Below are positions 44,338 through 53,236 of a stretch of DNA of 64,000 bases, one piece after another; position 1 is the first letter of the stretch, and each line of letters opens with the position of its first letter. Source of the stretch: Advenella mandrilli (GTDB lineage Bacteria > Pseudomonadota > Gammaproteobacteria > Burkholderiales > Burkholderiaceae_B); contig NZ_JAENGP010000008.1 in the NCBI RefSeq assembly GCF_016595155.1, positions 62,001 through 126,000 on the forward strand, given 5' to 3'. Under the pieces are notes generated by a model that was not told where the DNA came from, searched no databases, and saw only the letters and a list, made by a program, of their open reading frames with translations. Both the position numbers and the translations under genes were made by a program.

Positions 44338-46011
44338 TTAATAGTTGGATTTTAGTTGTGATTTGGCCAGTATGATAACCGGCAACAGCCCTGCCAGAAC
44401 GATGATAAGCGCTGCAATGGCACCTTCTTCATAAGTACCTCGGGCTGCTTCGGCATAAAGCCAGGTCGACAGGGTTTCAAAATTCAGGGGGCGCAGCAAT
44501 AAGGTGGCAGAAAGTTCTTTCATGGCATCTACAAATATAAGCAGAGATGCGGCACCAATGGCTGGCTTAAGCAAGGGAAGGTGAATCTTGAAAAAGGTTT
44601 TTCGTGACGTGTGGCCCAGGATACGGGAGGCATTTTCAAGGGAAGGGGGAATACGTGAAAGCCCGGCTTCTATGCCACCCACGGAAATGGCCAGGAAGCG
44701 GATGACATACGCAATGATAATGCCGCTCATGCTACCCATGATATAGAGCTGTGGTGGCAGTTGGAACAGGAAGGACAAGCTATCGGAAATGAAGGTATCT
44801 ATGATGGCATAGGGCGTTAACAGGCCAATGGCCAGTACCGTGCCGGGAATGGCATAACCCAGGCTGCTGGCTCGCACAATAAATTTTCCCATTCTAAAAA
44901 AACGCGGATTTCGCACGACCCATGCAATTAACAGGCCACATGCCACCGTAATGAAGGTAGCGATGGCCGCAACCGTGATCGTGTTGAAGGTGCCTCTGAT
45001 CAGGTCATCGGAAACCGTCCCCACCGCTTCCAGGCGTTTTATGCTTTCTGCAATGAGATAAATGGCCGGTATGATAAAACCGCAAATAACCGGAAACCAG
45101 CCTAAAGCCATAGCGATAAGTGCTTGCATGCCACGCAGTTTTTGTGGCTGGATAGGATGCATGCGTTGTGTGTTCGCATAGCGCTGATGGCGCCGTCCGT
45201 GGCGCTCAAGCCAGATTAAGGTGGTAACCACAATGAGCATGAAAATAGCAATTTGCGCGGCACCTGCCAGGTTGGAGCGCGATATCCAGGTGGTGTAAAC
45301 CGAAACAGTAAGCGTCTGGATACCCAGAAACTCGGAAGCCCCGATGTCATTCAGGGTTTCTAGCAGGGCCAGGCTAATGCCCACTGCAATAGCAGGGCGG
45401 GCCATGGGAATGACCACCCGGAAGAATGCTTCGCGACGGGTACAGCCCAGTGTGCGGGCGGCTTCCATCAGGTTGGCAGCCTGTGTCATAAACATGACGC
45501 GGGTACTTAAATAGACATAGGGGTACAGGACAAAGCCAAGCAAAACAATGGCACCGCCCATAGAACGGATATCTGGCAGGCGGAACTGGCGTGGCGAGGT
45601 GTAGCCAAGCAGGTCGCGAATAATAGACTGTACGGGCCCCAGGGGATGCATGACATCAAGATAGGCAAAAGCCATGATGTAGGTAGGCACGGCCAGCGGT
45701 AGCAGCAAGGCCCACATGAGTATGGAACGGGTTGGAAACTGGTATGCGGTGGTTAACCAGGCACTACCCGTGCCCAGGCAGGCAACAACAATGGCAACAC
45801 CAACCAGCAGCACCAGTGTATTGCCCAGAGAATTTGGAATGACGTTTTGCAGCAATCCGTTCCAGTGTTCGAAGTTACCGGAAAAGGCGTGCCATAACAA
45901 CGTTAACACGGGGGCCAGCACACAGAGGGCAACACCAAGAACAAGATAGGTCGAAGCATTGAACGATTGTGTTTTTTTTAATGGTGGTTGTTGCAGGGTG
46001 TTTTCTGACAT
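44338..46011 (-). CDS. fbpB: iron(III) ABC transporter permease FbpB (fused double permease)
   Basis: The 557-residue protein has about twelve membrane segments arranged as two tandem permease halves. Each has an EAA-type loop that meets the ATPase: EAARTLGCTRREAFFRVVIPMARPA in the first and ENASRILGHTSRKTFFKIHLPLLKPA in the second. This fused architecture is typical of FbpB/SfuB iron permeases and related thiamine permeases. It starts 67 bases after fbpA, with a stem-loop between. Confidence 0.9.
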   Translation of the reverse strand: MSENTLQQPPLKKTQSFNASTYLVLGVALCVLAPVLTLLWHAFSGNFEHWNGLLQNVIPNSLGNTLVLLVGVAIVVACLGTGSAWLTTAYQFPTRSILMWALLLPLAVPTYIMAFAYLDVMHPLGPVQSIIRDLLGYTSPRQFRLPDIRSMGGAIVLLGFVLYPYVYLSTRVMFMTQAANLMEAARTLGCTRREAFFRVVIPMARPAIAVGISLALLETLNDIGASEFLGIQTLTVSVYTTWISRSNLAGAAQIAIFMLIVVTTLIWLERHGRRHQRYANTQRMHPIQPQKLRGMQALIAMALGWFPVICGFIIPAIYLIAESIKRLEAVGTVSDDLIRGTFNTITVAAIATFITVACGLLIAWVVRNPRFFRMGKFIVRASSLGYAIPGTVLAIGLLTPYAIIDTFISDSLSFLFQLPPQLYIMGSMSGIIIAYVIRFLAISVGGIEAGLSRIPPSLENASRILGHTSRKTFFKIHLPLLKPAIGAASLLIFVDAMKELSATLLLRPLNFETLSTWLYAEAARGTYEEGAIAALIIVLAGLLPVIILAKSQLKSNY

Positions 46012-46026
46012 GCTTTTAGTAATAGT

Positions 46027-46059
46027 AAAGGGCGATACGTATGTAACGCATCGCCCTTA
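46027..46059 (-). promoter_or_regulatory. intercistronic stem-loop between fbpA and fbpB
   Basis: AAGGGCGAT (46028-46036) pairs with ATCGCCCTT (46050-46058). There is only a poor T tract on the minus strand, so it more likely protects the fbpA mRNA 3' end or attenuates partially. Either would give more binding protein than permease, as is common in such operons. Confidence 0.6.
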
Positions 46060-46078
46060 TTGTAAATCAGTTATGGGC

Positions 46079-47116
46079 TTAGTTGTCAAAACCCACTTTA
46101 TCCACCAATTCGCTGGCCTGTTTACGGAATTTTGCAATTTCAGTGACCGGAAGGCTGTCCACCTTCAGTTCACCAATCGCGGTCATGACCGGGTCCATTT
46201 CAACCCCTTTACGAATCGGGTATTCGTAATTGGTTTTTGAATAAAGCTGTTGGGCCTGATCAGAGACCAGATACTCTAGAAACTTGACCGCATTTTCATG
46301 GTTGGGCGAGTATTTGGCAATAGCTGCACCAGTAATGTTAACGTGCGTACCGCTGTCTTCAGGGGTGGCAAAGGTGGGGCGAATGACCTTGATGGCTTCT
46401 CCCCATTGGTATTGTTCACTGCCGGGCTCGGCGTTTTTCATGCGTCCTACATAATAGGCATTGCCAATACCAATATCGCAAATGCCGCCCAGGATGTCAC
46501 GGGCCACTTCACGGTCGCCACCAGCTGCCTTGCGGGCCAGGTTGTTTTTTACCCCTTTAAGCCATTCTTCGGTTTTCTCGGGGCCGTTGTGGGCAATCAT
46601 GGCCGCGATCAGGCTGGTGTTGTAAGGATGCTGGCCAGAGCGAATGCAGATTTTGTTTTTCCATTTGGGGTCGGCCAGGTCTTCGTAGGTGAAGGTTTCC
46701 AGGTTTAGTTCTTTGGCCGCATAAAGAACCCGGTCGCGTAGTGAAAAAGCAAACCATGTATTGTCGGCAGCGCGCAGGTTTTCCGGGATAATTTCTTTTA
46801 ATGTTTTTGAGTCAACCGGTTGTACCAAATCCTGGTCTACAACATCCAGCAGCCTGCCAATATCGACGGTCATTAAAACGTCAGCCGGAGAACGCTCGCC
46901 TTCAGACTTGATACGCTCAGGTAAACCGTCCTTAATAAAAACCGTATTGGTTTTGATGCCGGTATCTTTTTCAAAGGCTTCCAGAATAGGTTGAATGAGC
47001 CGGGGTTCACGGGTGGTGTAAAGATTGACTTCACCAGCAGCAAGGGCAGACATACTGATTGTCATGGCACTCATTGTGAATAAGCTTTTTTTCAATATTG
47101 TGTTTCTGGAAATCAT
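46079..47116 (-). CDS. fbpA: periplasmic iron(III)-binding protein FbpA
   Basis: The 345-residue protein has a Sec signal peptide (cleavage near SALAAGEVN) and the periplasmic-binding-protein fold of the ferric-binding family: NLYTTREPRLIQPILEAF at the mature start, SPADVLMTVDIGRL, and KTNYEYPIRKG near the C-terminus, where tyrosines usually coordinate iron. It captures Fe(III) for FbpBC. It is first in the operon, with a Fur box 22-40 bases upstream of the start. A related role with another ferric complex is possible. Confidence 0.88.
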   Translation of the reverse strand: MISRNTILKKSLFTMSAMTISMSALAAGEVNLYTTREPRLIQPILEAFEKDTGIKTNTVFIKDGLPERIKSEGERSPADVLMTVDIGRLLDVVDQDLVQPVDSKTLKEIIPENLRAADNTWFAFSLRDRVLYAAKELNLETFTYEDLADPKWKNKICIRSGQHPYNTSLIAAMIAHNGPEKTEEWLKGVKNNLARKAAGGDREVARDILGGICDIGIGNAYYVGRMKNAEPGSEQYQWGEAIKVIRPTFATPEDSGTHVNITGAAIAKYSPNHENAVKFLEYLVSDQAQQLYSKTNYEYPIRKGVEMDPVMTAIGELKVDSLPVTEIAKFRKQASELVDKVGFDN

Positions 47117-47137
47117 ACGAGATAATCCTTGATTGTT

Positions 47138-47156
47138 GAATGAGAATGATTATTAA
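47138..47156 (-). promoter_or_regulatory. Fur box upstream of fbpA
   Basis: The segment contains AATGAGAATGATTATT, close to the 19-base Fur consensus (GATAATGATAATCATTATC). It is 22 bases from the fbpA start, so iron-replete Fur should repress the operon. Confidence 0.75.
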
Positions 47157-47294
47157 ATAGATTGCTAAGAATTAAAGCATATAATCTATTTTTTTTAAAG
47201 TAAATAATAGCTATCCTTGCTGATATATTTACAGTATTATTTATTGGTACCTGTTTCAGTAACAAATATGCCATTGGTCTACAAAGGGGATCTC

Positions 47295-47681
47295 ATGAAC
47301 AAACAAATCATTCAAACAGATAAAGCACCTGCAGCAATTGGTCCATATTCACAGGCTGTTGTTGTTCCGGTTGGCAGCACGGTGTATTTGTCAGGCCAAA
47401 TCGGTCTTGACCCTACTACGGGTGATCTGGTTTCTGAAAATTGCGAAGAACAAGTCAGGCAGGCATTTGCCAACATGACCGCGATTATTCATGCAGCAGG
47501 CGGTTCCTTGAACAGCATCGTCAAGCTTACCCTTTTTGTGACCGATATCCGTAATTTTGGTATTGTAAATACGGTCATGTCCGAGCTTATTCCACAACCT
47601 TTTCCGGCCCGTTCAACGGTAGAAGTCAGTGCGTTGCCTAAAAATGCCCAATTTGAAGTTGAAGCTATTATTGTTGTGTAA
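47295..47681 (+). CDS. ridA: RidA family reactive enamine/imine deaminase
   Basis: The 128-residue protein hydrolyses reactive enamines and imines such as 2-aminoacrylate to 2-ketoacids. It begins MNKQIIQTDKAPAAIGPYSQAV, the RidA N-terminus. It has YLSGQIGLDP, HAAGGSLNSIVKLTLFVTD, and PARSTVEVSALPKNAQFEVEAI, whose arginine and glutamate are active-site residues. ATG at 47295 has an SD (AGGGG); the upstream in-frame start at 47217 would add 26 residues foreign to the family. It is 29 bases ahead of recG; a ridA near recG and spoT is common in proteobacteria. Confidence 0.94.
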   Translation: MNKQIIQTDKAPAAIGPYSQAVVVPVGSTVYLSGQIGLDPTTGDLVSENCEEQVRQAFANMTAIIHAAGGSLNSIVKLTLFVTDIRNFGIVNTVMSELIPQPFPARSTVEVSALPKNAQFEVEAIIVV

Positions 47682-47710
47682 ACCAGTTTTTTAATGGGTC
47701 AATTTTCAAG

Positions 47711-49774
47711 GTGTCAGCCAGCGTAGTTCCCCAATCATCCAGGTCCGGGCTGTTGGATAAAAAATTCAAGTCATTGGGTCTGGAATACGATTTTGATTTT
47801 GTCCTTCATTTGCCATTACGCTATGAAGATGAAACCGCCATCCATAAAATAAGCCAGATATATCCTGGCCAGAGCGTACAGCTTGAAGGGGTGGTAACCC
47901 ATTCAGAAGTGGTTTTCAAGCCCAGGAAGCAACTGCTTGCCACGTTTAAGGATGATACCGGGCAAATTTCCCTGCGCTGGATTCATTTTTATCCAAGCCA
48001 GCAAAAAATGCTTGAAAAAGGCGGGCTTGTTCGTATTCGCGGAGAAGTGCGTGGCAGCAGCATGTGGGGGTTTGAATTAATCCACCCCAAAATGAGTAAG
48101 GCCGGAGAAGCCTTGCCCAAAACTCTGACACCGGTTTATCCCACCACCGAAGGGTTAGCCCAGCCCAGCATCAGGAAGGCGGTTTTGGAGGCCTTGTCAC
48201 GAACCGTTCTTGCCGACACCTTACCCGAAGCTATCCAACAAAAATACTTACTGCCCAATTTTGCACAGTCCATTCAAGCCTTGCATCATCCGGCAGTTGG
48301 CACAGACCCTGATGAATTAACCCAAAAATTGCATCCTGCCTGGTTAAGAATCAAGTTTGATGAACTGTTAGCCCAACAGTTGGCGTTGGCAGCGGCAAGA
48401 GCGGCCCGACAGCAAAAAAAATCATTTCCCATGCAGATTCAGCCAGGAGAACTGGCTGCCGGTTTGTTAAAGGGGCTAGAGTTTTCATTAACCGCCGCCC
48501 AGCAAAAAGTCATTGCTGAAATCAACCATGATTTACAGCGGGAATACCCCATGCACCGTTTACTGCAAGGGGATGTGGGTAGCGGTAAAACCATTGTGGC
48601 CGGCATGGCGGCGGCAACCGTCCTGGAAAATGGTTTTCAGGTTGCCATTATGGCACCTACCGAAATCCTGGCCGAGCAGCATTTCATCAAAATGAAAAAA
48701 TGGTTTGAACCATTGGGTATTGAAGTGGCCTGGTTAAGTGGCAGCCTGCGGACCAAAGCCAAACAGGAAGCGACCAATGCCATTGCCAGTGGCCAGGCAC
48801 AACTTATTATTGGTACCCAGGCCTTAATTCAAAAAAATATTAATTTCCATCGTTTGGGCTTGATGATTGTTGATGAACAGCATCGCTTTGGGGTGGGGCA
48901 ACGCTTAAGCTTAAGCCGCAAAGGAGAGCATCTGCTGCAAAACCAGTATATGGTGCCTCATCAGCTTAATATGAGTGCGACACCTATTCCACGTTCATTG
49001 GCAATGACTTTTCTGGCCGATCTTGAAGTTTCGGTGATTGACGAACTGCCGCCAGGGCGCACCCCTGTTGTGACTAAACTGTTCTCTGATAACCGGCGGG
49101 ATGAGTTGCTGGAACATGTCCGGCAAGAAGTTAAAAACGGTCGTCAGGTGTACTGGGTCTGTCCTTTAGTGGAAGAAAGTGAGGCCTTGCAACTGCAAAC
49201 CGCTGTAGATACCCATGCCCGTTTGCAAGAAGAGCTGGATGATGTACGCAGTGGTTTATTGCACGGAAGGCTTAATACACAGGAAAAAGCCAACGTCATG
49301 GCGGCTTTTGTACAGCATGAGCTTGATCTGCTGGTGGCCACAACAGTTATTGAAGTTGGGGTTGATGTACCTAATGCGTCGTTAATGATTATTGAACATG
49401 CCGAACGTTTTGGTTTGGCCCAGTTGCATCAGTTGCGCGGCAGGGTAGGAAGAGGGCAAGTCAATTCCGTTTGTGTCCTGCTTTACCAGCAGCCGCTTTC
49501 CAAAGTGGCTTCGCAACGACTTAAAGCTATGTACGAAACGACTGACGGGTTTGAAATTGCCCGGCGTGATCTTGAACAAAGAGGCCCGGGAGAATTTCTG
49601 GGCGTTCGTCAGTCGGGGCTGGCCTTGTTACGATTTGCTGACATAGAGGCGGATTACCAAATTGTGGAGCAGGCCAGGGAAGCCGCTAAAGAATTGCGTG
49701 AAAATTATCCCGAAGCGGTGGAAAAACACCTTCATCGCTGGATGCGAGGAAAAGAAGATTATATTCGCACCTGA
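47711..49774 (+). CDS. recG: ATP-dependent DNA helicase RecG
   Basis: The 687-residue helicase regresses stalled replication forks and processes branched DNA. It has an N-terminal wedge/OB domain (about 60-150), then superfamily 2 helicase motifs: LLQGDVGSGKT (Walker A), APTEILAEQH, IVDEQHRFGV (DEQH box, typical of RecG), MSATPIPRSLAMT, and the C-terminal LHQLRGRVGRG. GTG start at 47711. The C-terminal segment GEFLGVRQSG is also conserved. It is followed by oxyR after 129 AT-rich bases. Confidence 0.96.
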   Translation: MSASVVPQSSRSGLLDKKFKSLGLEYDFDFVLHLPLRYEDETAIHKISQIYPGQSVQLEGVVTHSEVVFKPRKQLLATFKDDTGQISLRWIHFYPSQQKMLEKGGLVRIRGEVRGSSMWGFELIHPKMSKAGEALPKTLTPVYPTTEGLAQPSIRKAVLEALSRTVLADTLPEAIQQKYLLPNFAQSIQALHHPAVGTDPDELTQKLHPAWLRIKFDELLAQQLALAAARAARQQKKSFPMQIQPGELAAGLLKGLEFSLTAAQQKVIAEINHDLQREYPMHRLLQGDVGSGKTIVAGMAAATVLENGFQVAIMAPTEILAEQHFIKMKKWFEPLGIEVAWLSGSLRTKAKQEATNAIASGQAQLIIGTQALIQKNINFHRLGLMIVDEQHRFGVGQRLSLSRKGEHLLQNQYMVPHQLNMSATPIPRSLAMTFLADLEVSVIDELPPGRTPVVTKLFSDNRRDELLEHVRQEVKNGRQVYWVCPLVEESEALQLQTAVDTHARLQEELDDVRSGLLHGRLNTQEKANVMAAFVQHELDLLVATTVIEVGVDVPNASLMIIEHAERFGLAQLHQLRGRVGRGQVNSVCVLLYQQPLSKVASQRLKAMYETTDGFEIARRDLEQRGPGEFLGVRQSGLALLRFADIEADYQIVEQAREAAKELRENYPEAVEKHLHRWMRGKEDYIRT

Positions 49775-49903
49775 TATTTGGTCATATTTCGTGTTGATTT
49801 AACGTAATTTAGTACTTATATTGACAAGATTACAGTTTTGTGTCCATCTCGATAGTTTAAATTTGTTAAAATAATAGAGAAAATCTATTACTAGGGAAAG
49901 ATT

Positions 49904-50869
49904 GTGACACTTACTGAACTGAAATACATTATTGCCGTTGCACGGGAACGCCATTTTGGCCGTGCCGCAGAAGCATGCTTTGTGAGTCAGCCTACGCTTT
50001 CAGTCGCCATTAAAAAATTGGAAGAGGAACTGGGCGTTACTATTTTCGAGCGTGGGGGCAGTGAAGTGGGCGTTACACCAATTGGCATGCGCATCATATC
50101 CCAGGCACAAAAAGTCCTTGAAGAAAGTGCCAACTTAAAAGAAATTGCCAGACAGGGTCATGATCCTTTGGCAGGGCCGCTAAAAGTAGGCATTATTCAT
50201 ACCATTGGCCCTTATCTTTTACCCAAGCTTATTCCGGTACAAATCCAGCAAACCCCGCAAATGCCCCTTATCCTGCAGGAAAATTTTACGGTTCGTCTGC
50301 TGGAACTGTTACGTCAAGGAGAACTTGACTGTGCCATTATGGCATTGCCTTTGCCAGATGCCGGGCTTGAAATGATGACTTTGTACGACGAAGATTTTAT
50401 TGTAGCGGTACCCGCCAATCATAAGTGGGCCACTGAACAATCACTTAGTGCTGAAGACCTTAAACAGGAAACCATGCTTTTGCTGGGTTCTGGCCATTGC
50501 TTCCGTGACCAGGTTCTGGAGGTTTGTCCTGAAATGTCCCGTTTTTCGGCTGCTGATGATGGTATCCAGCGTTCTTTCGAAGGCTCCTCGCTTGAAACCA
50601 TCCGGCACATGGTTGCAGCAGGTCTGGGTATTACCTTATTGCCCGTTAGCGCGGTCGCAGAGAAACCGGTGTCAGAAAATGATCTGGTTAAATATATTCC
50701 CATTACAAAACCGGTTCCCAATCGTCGTATTGTATTGGCATGGCGTCGCAGCTTTACCAGAAGTGCAGCTATCGATGCCCTGGCACAAGCGGTTTTTTCT
50801 TGTGAGTTGCCGGGTGTAAAAATGCTACCTAATGAAAAATACCAGGCTTTATCGGTAGTTTTAGCCTAA
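49904..50869 (+). CDS. oxyR: hydrogen-peroxide-sensing LysR regulator OxyR
   Basis: The 321-residue LysR-type regulator has an N-terminal winged helix (LTELKYIIAVARERHFGRAAEACFVSQPTLS, split here by the usual LysR turn). Its redox pair is in the segment GHCFRDQVLEVC, with Cys199 and Cys208 at exactly the E. coli OxyR positions, which form the activating disulfide. GTG start at 49904. In beta-proteobacteria oxyR and recG are often neighbours. No katG, ahpC or dps gene is adjacent, so its targets lie elsewhere. The AT-rich gap before it may hold an autoregulated promoter. Confidence 0.95.
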   Translation: MTLTELKYIIAVARERHFGRAAEACFVSQPTLSVAIKKLEEELGVTIFERGGSEVGVTPIGMRIISQAQKVLEESANLKEIARQGHDPLAGPLKVGIIHTIGPYLLPKLIPVQIQQTPQMPLILQENFTVRLLELLRQGELDCAIMALPLPDAGLEMMTLYDEDFIVAVPANHKWATEQSLSAEDLKQETMLLLGSGHCFRDQVLEVCPEMSRFSAADDGIQRSFEGSSLETIRHMVAAGLGITLLPVSAVAEKPVSENDLVKYIPITKPVPNRRIVLAWRRSFTRSAAIDALAQAVFSCELPGVKMLPNEKYQALSVVLA

Positions 50870-50899
50870 ATCATACAGTTTTGCTAACGATTGCGGGGG

Positions 50900-50917
50900 T
50901 TGTCAAACGCCTGACAT
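50900..50917 (+). promoter_or_regulatory. candidate Pho box upstream of phoX
   Basis: TTGTCAA-ACGC-CTGACAT fits two CTGTCAT-like repeats 11 bases apart (11 of 14 consensus positions), the PhoB binding pattern. A weak -10-like TATTAC follows at 50925. A further half-site, CTGTCAA, is at 50954. PhoX is a known type of phosphate-starvation gene. Confidence 0.55.
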
Positions 50918-50975
50918 AGTCCTTTATTACGCTAAGACATGTTTTTATGTAACCTGTCAATAAAGGATTTACCCC

Positions 50976-53054
50976 ATGAGCGATCTTGATCGTGACGATA
51001 TTCCAAGTAACAGCAGCAAAGCTGAGTCATTGAATGAGTTGTTGGGAAAGCAGCAGGCCCGTCGTGGCTTTTTAAAAGCAGGTGCGGGTGCCAGCACCAT
51101 GGCGTTTTTTGGTCTTTCCCTTAATACAGCTGCCGCCAGTGCGCAGTCTGCCGCGGCCGGTTCTGCCGCTCCTGTTTCCGCCATGAGCTTCAAGGCCGTA
51201 GCGGCAAGCACAGATGATAAAATCGTGGTTCCCGAAGGTTACCGTTATGCGGTCATCAACCGTTGGGGAGATCCTTTATTTACCGACTCTCCCAAATGGA
51301 AAGGCGATGCCACTGATGACGCCGCTGCTCAGGCCAGGCAAATGGGTGACAACCATGACGGCATGCACTATTTTCCCATTAATGGCAGCAGCACCGAAGG
51401 CCTGATGGTTACCAATCATGAATACATTAATCCAGCCTATTTCTTTCCGGCCAATGTGCGTGTTGCCGGTGAAAACTGGAATGAAGACTGGGTTAAAAAA
51501 TCACAACGGGCACAAGGCGTTAGCGTAAAACATATTCGGCATGATGGCAAAGACTGGAAAACGGTTCTTGATTCCAACTATAACCGCAGCATTAATGCCC
51601 TTGATGCAGAAATGGTTCTTACCGGGCCCGCAGCGGGCCATGCACTATTGAAAACCAATGCGGACCCAAGCGGTACCGTCGTATTTGGGACATTTGGCAA
51701 CTGCGGCAACGGTTATACCTTGTGGGATACCTACCTTACCTGTGAGGAAAACGTTACCGATTATTTTGGTACCGAAAAAGAAGGGGTTCAAAGCAGTACC
51801 CTGATGCAGCGCTACGGCGTGGCCACCAAAGCGTCTAATGATAGCTACCGATGGGAAACCCATGACAAGCGGTTTGATGTGGCCGAAGAGCCCAACGAAT
51901 GGATGCGTCACGGCTGGATTGTTGAAATTGATCCTTTCGATCCTGAATCAAAACCTCGGAAACTGACTGCCCTGGGTCACTTCAAGCATGAAAATGCCGC
52001 CATGACCCTGGCTGCCGATAAGCGTGTTGTGGTTTATATGGGCGATGACCAACGCAGCGAATATATTTATAAATTCGTCTCGGATGACAAGTTTGATCCG
52101 GCCAACAAAGCGGCTAACCGCACCTTGCTGGACAAGGGAACATTGTATGTTGCCCGGTTTACTGATGGCGAACAGGCAGGAGACCTGAAAGGAAAAGGGG
52201 AATGGATTGCCCTAACCCTTGATACGGTTGGCCTGAATGGTAAAAAACTGGGTGAGTTGTTCACGGATCAGGGTGAATTGTTGGTTAAAACCCGTCTGGC
52301 TGCAGATGCCGTGGGCGCAACCCCCATGGACCGTCCCGAATGGATTGCCGTTCATCCTCATACCCAGGAAGTGTATGTTACCTTAACCAATAACTCGGAT
52401 CGCGGTAGTGATAAGGAACGTAAAGGTACAAACGGCTTGAAGCATCCTGGCATTGATGATGCTAACCCACGCGCCAAAAACCCCTATGGCCAGATCGTTC
52501 GCTGGAATGAGTCAGGCAAGGATGCCGCTGCCAGTGAGTTTGACTGGGATGTGTTTGTGCTGGCAGGAAACCCTGACGTTCATAAAGAGCCCGCTAACTT
52601 GATGGCAGGCACACCAAACATCTCTGCCCAGAACCTGTTCAATAGCCCGGATGGCCTTGCATTTGATAAAGACGGCCGTTTGTGGATCCAGACAGACGGC
52701 AATTTTTCTGACGCAGGCAATTTTGCCGGTAATGGAAACAACCAGATGCTGGTTGCCATTCCAGAAACAGAAGCAGGTAAGGGTGAAATCCGCCGTTTCC
52801 TGGTTGGTCCTTCCGGATGTGAAATTACCGGTATTACCTGGACACCCGATTACAAAGCTGTTTTTGTTAACGTCCAGCACCCTGGTGAATATGGCAAACA
52901 CCCACGAGCACCAAAGGTGACGCCTCAGGAAGCACCAATGGCATTTTCCAAATGGCCCATGGATGATAACGAAGACAAGGAAGGCAGTGGCGGACGTCCT
53001 CGTTCTGCTACGGTTGTTGTCTGGCGTGAAGATGGTGGCGTAGTGGGTGCTTAA
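50976..53054 (+). CDS. phoX: PhoX-family alkaline phosphatase, Tat-exported
   Basis: The 692-residue protein has a twin-arginine signal (ARRGFLKAGAGASTMAFFGL, residues 27-46) placed after an unusually long N-region, so it is exported folded with its metal cofactors. It matches the DUF839/PhoX family: GNCGNGYTLWDTYLTCEENV, RHGWIVEIDPF, VYMGDDQRSEYIYKFVS and NSPDGLAFDKDGRLWIQTDG. PhoX is a calcium/iron phosphatase that releases phosphate from organic phosphates in the periplasm. Upstream is a candidate Pho box, downstream a strong terminator, so it is monocistronic. Confidence 0.93.
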   Translation: MSDLDRDDIPSNSSKAESLNELLGKQQARRGFLKAGAGASTMAFFGLSLNTAAASAQSAAAGSAAPVSAMSFKAVAASTDDKIVVPEGYRYAVINRWGDPLFTDSPKWKGDATDDAAAQARQMGDNHDGMHYFPINGSSTEGLMVTNHEYINPAYFFPANVRVAGENWNEDWVKKSQRAQGVSVKHIRHDGKDWKTVLDSNYNRSINALDAEMVLTGPAAGHALLKTNADPSGTVVFGTFGNCGNGYTLWDTYLTCEENVTDYFGTEKEGVQSSTLMQRYGVATKASNDSYRWETHDKRFDVAEEPNEWMRHGWIVEIDPFDPESKPRKLTALGHFKHENAAMTLAADKRVVVYMGDDQRSEYIYKFVSDDKFDPANKAANRTLLDKGTLYVARFTDGEQAGDLKGKGEWIALTLDTVGLNGKKLGELFTDQGELLVKTRLAADAVGATPMDRPEWIAVHPHTQEVYVTLTNNSDRGSDKERKGTNGLKHPGIDDANPRAKNPYGQIVRWNESGKDAAASEFDWDVFVLAGNPDVHKEPANLMAGTPNISAQNLFNSPDGLAFDKDGRLWIQTDGNFSDAGNFAGNGNNQMLVAIPETEAGKGEIRRFLVGPSGCEITGITWTPDYKAVFVNVQHPGEYGKHPRAPKVTPQEAPMAFSKWPMDDNEDKEGSGGRPRSATVVVWREDGGVVGA

Positions 53055-53092
53055 CGCTTACACTTAAGTTGCCGTTTATAACGACGTTTGTG

Positions 53093-53133
53093 AAATCACC
53101 CCCCTCTTTTTTGTGCAGGGGGGTGATTTTTTT
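53093..53133 (+). terminator. strong intrinsic terminator after phoX
   Basis: AAATCACCCCCC (53093-53104) pairs with GGGGGGTGATTT (53118-53129) over a 13-base loop, and the T run continues to 53133. Confidence 0.92.
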
Positions 53134-53236
53134 GCTTGTTTTTACCGGGGGTTTTGCGGGTTAATGCCATATACAAAACGGCCTGCTTCAGTGTATGCTT
53201 ACAAAGTGATTGTTATACTAATTGGAGATTGAATAA

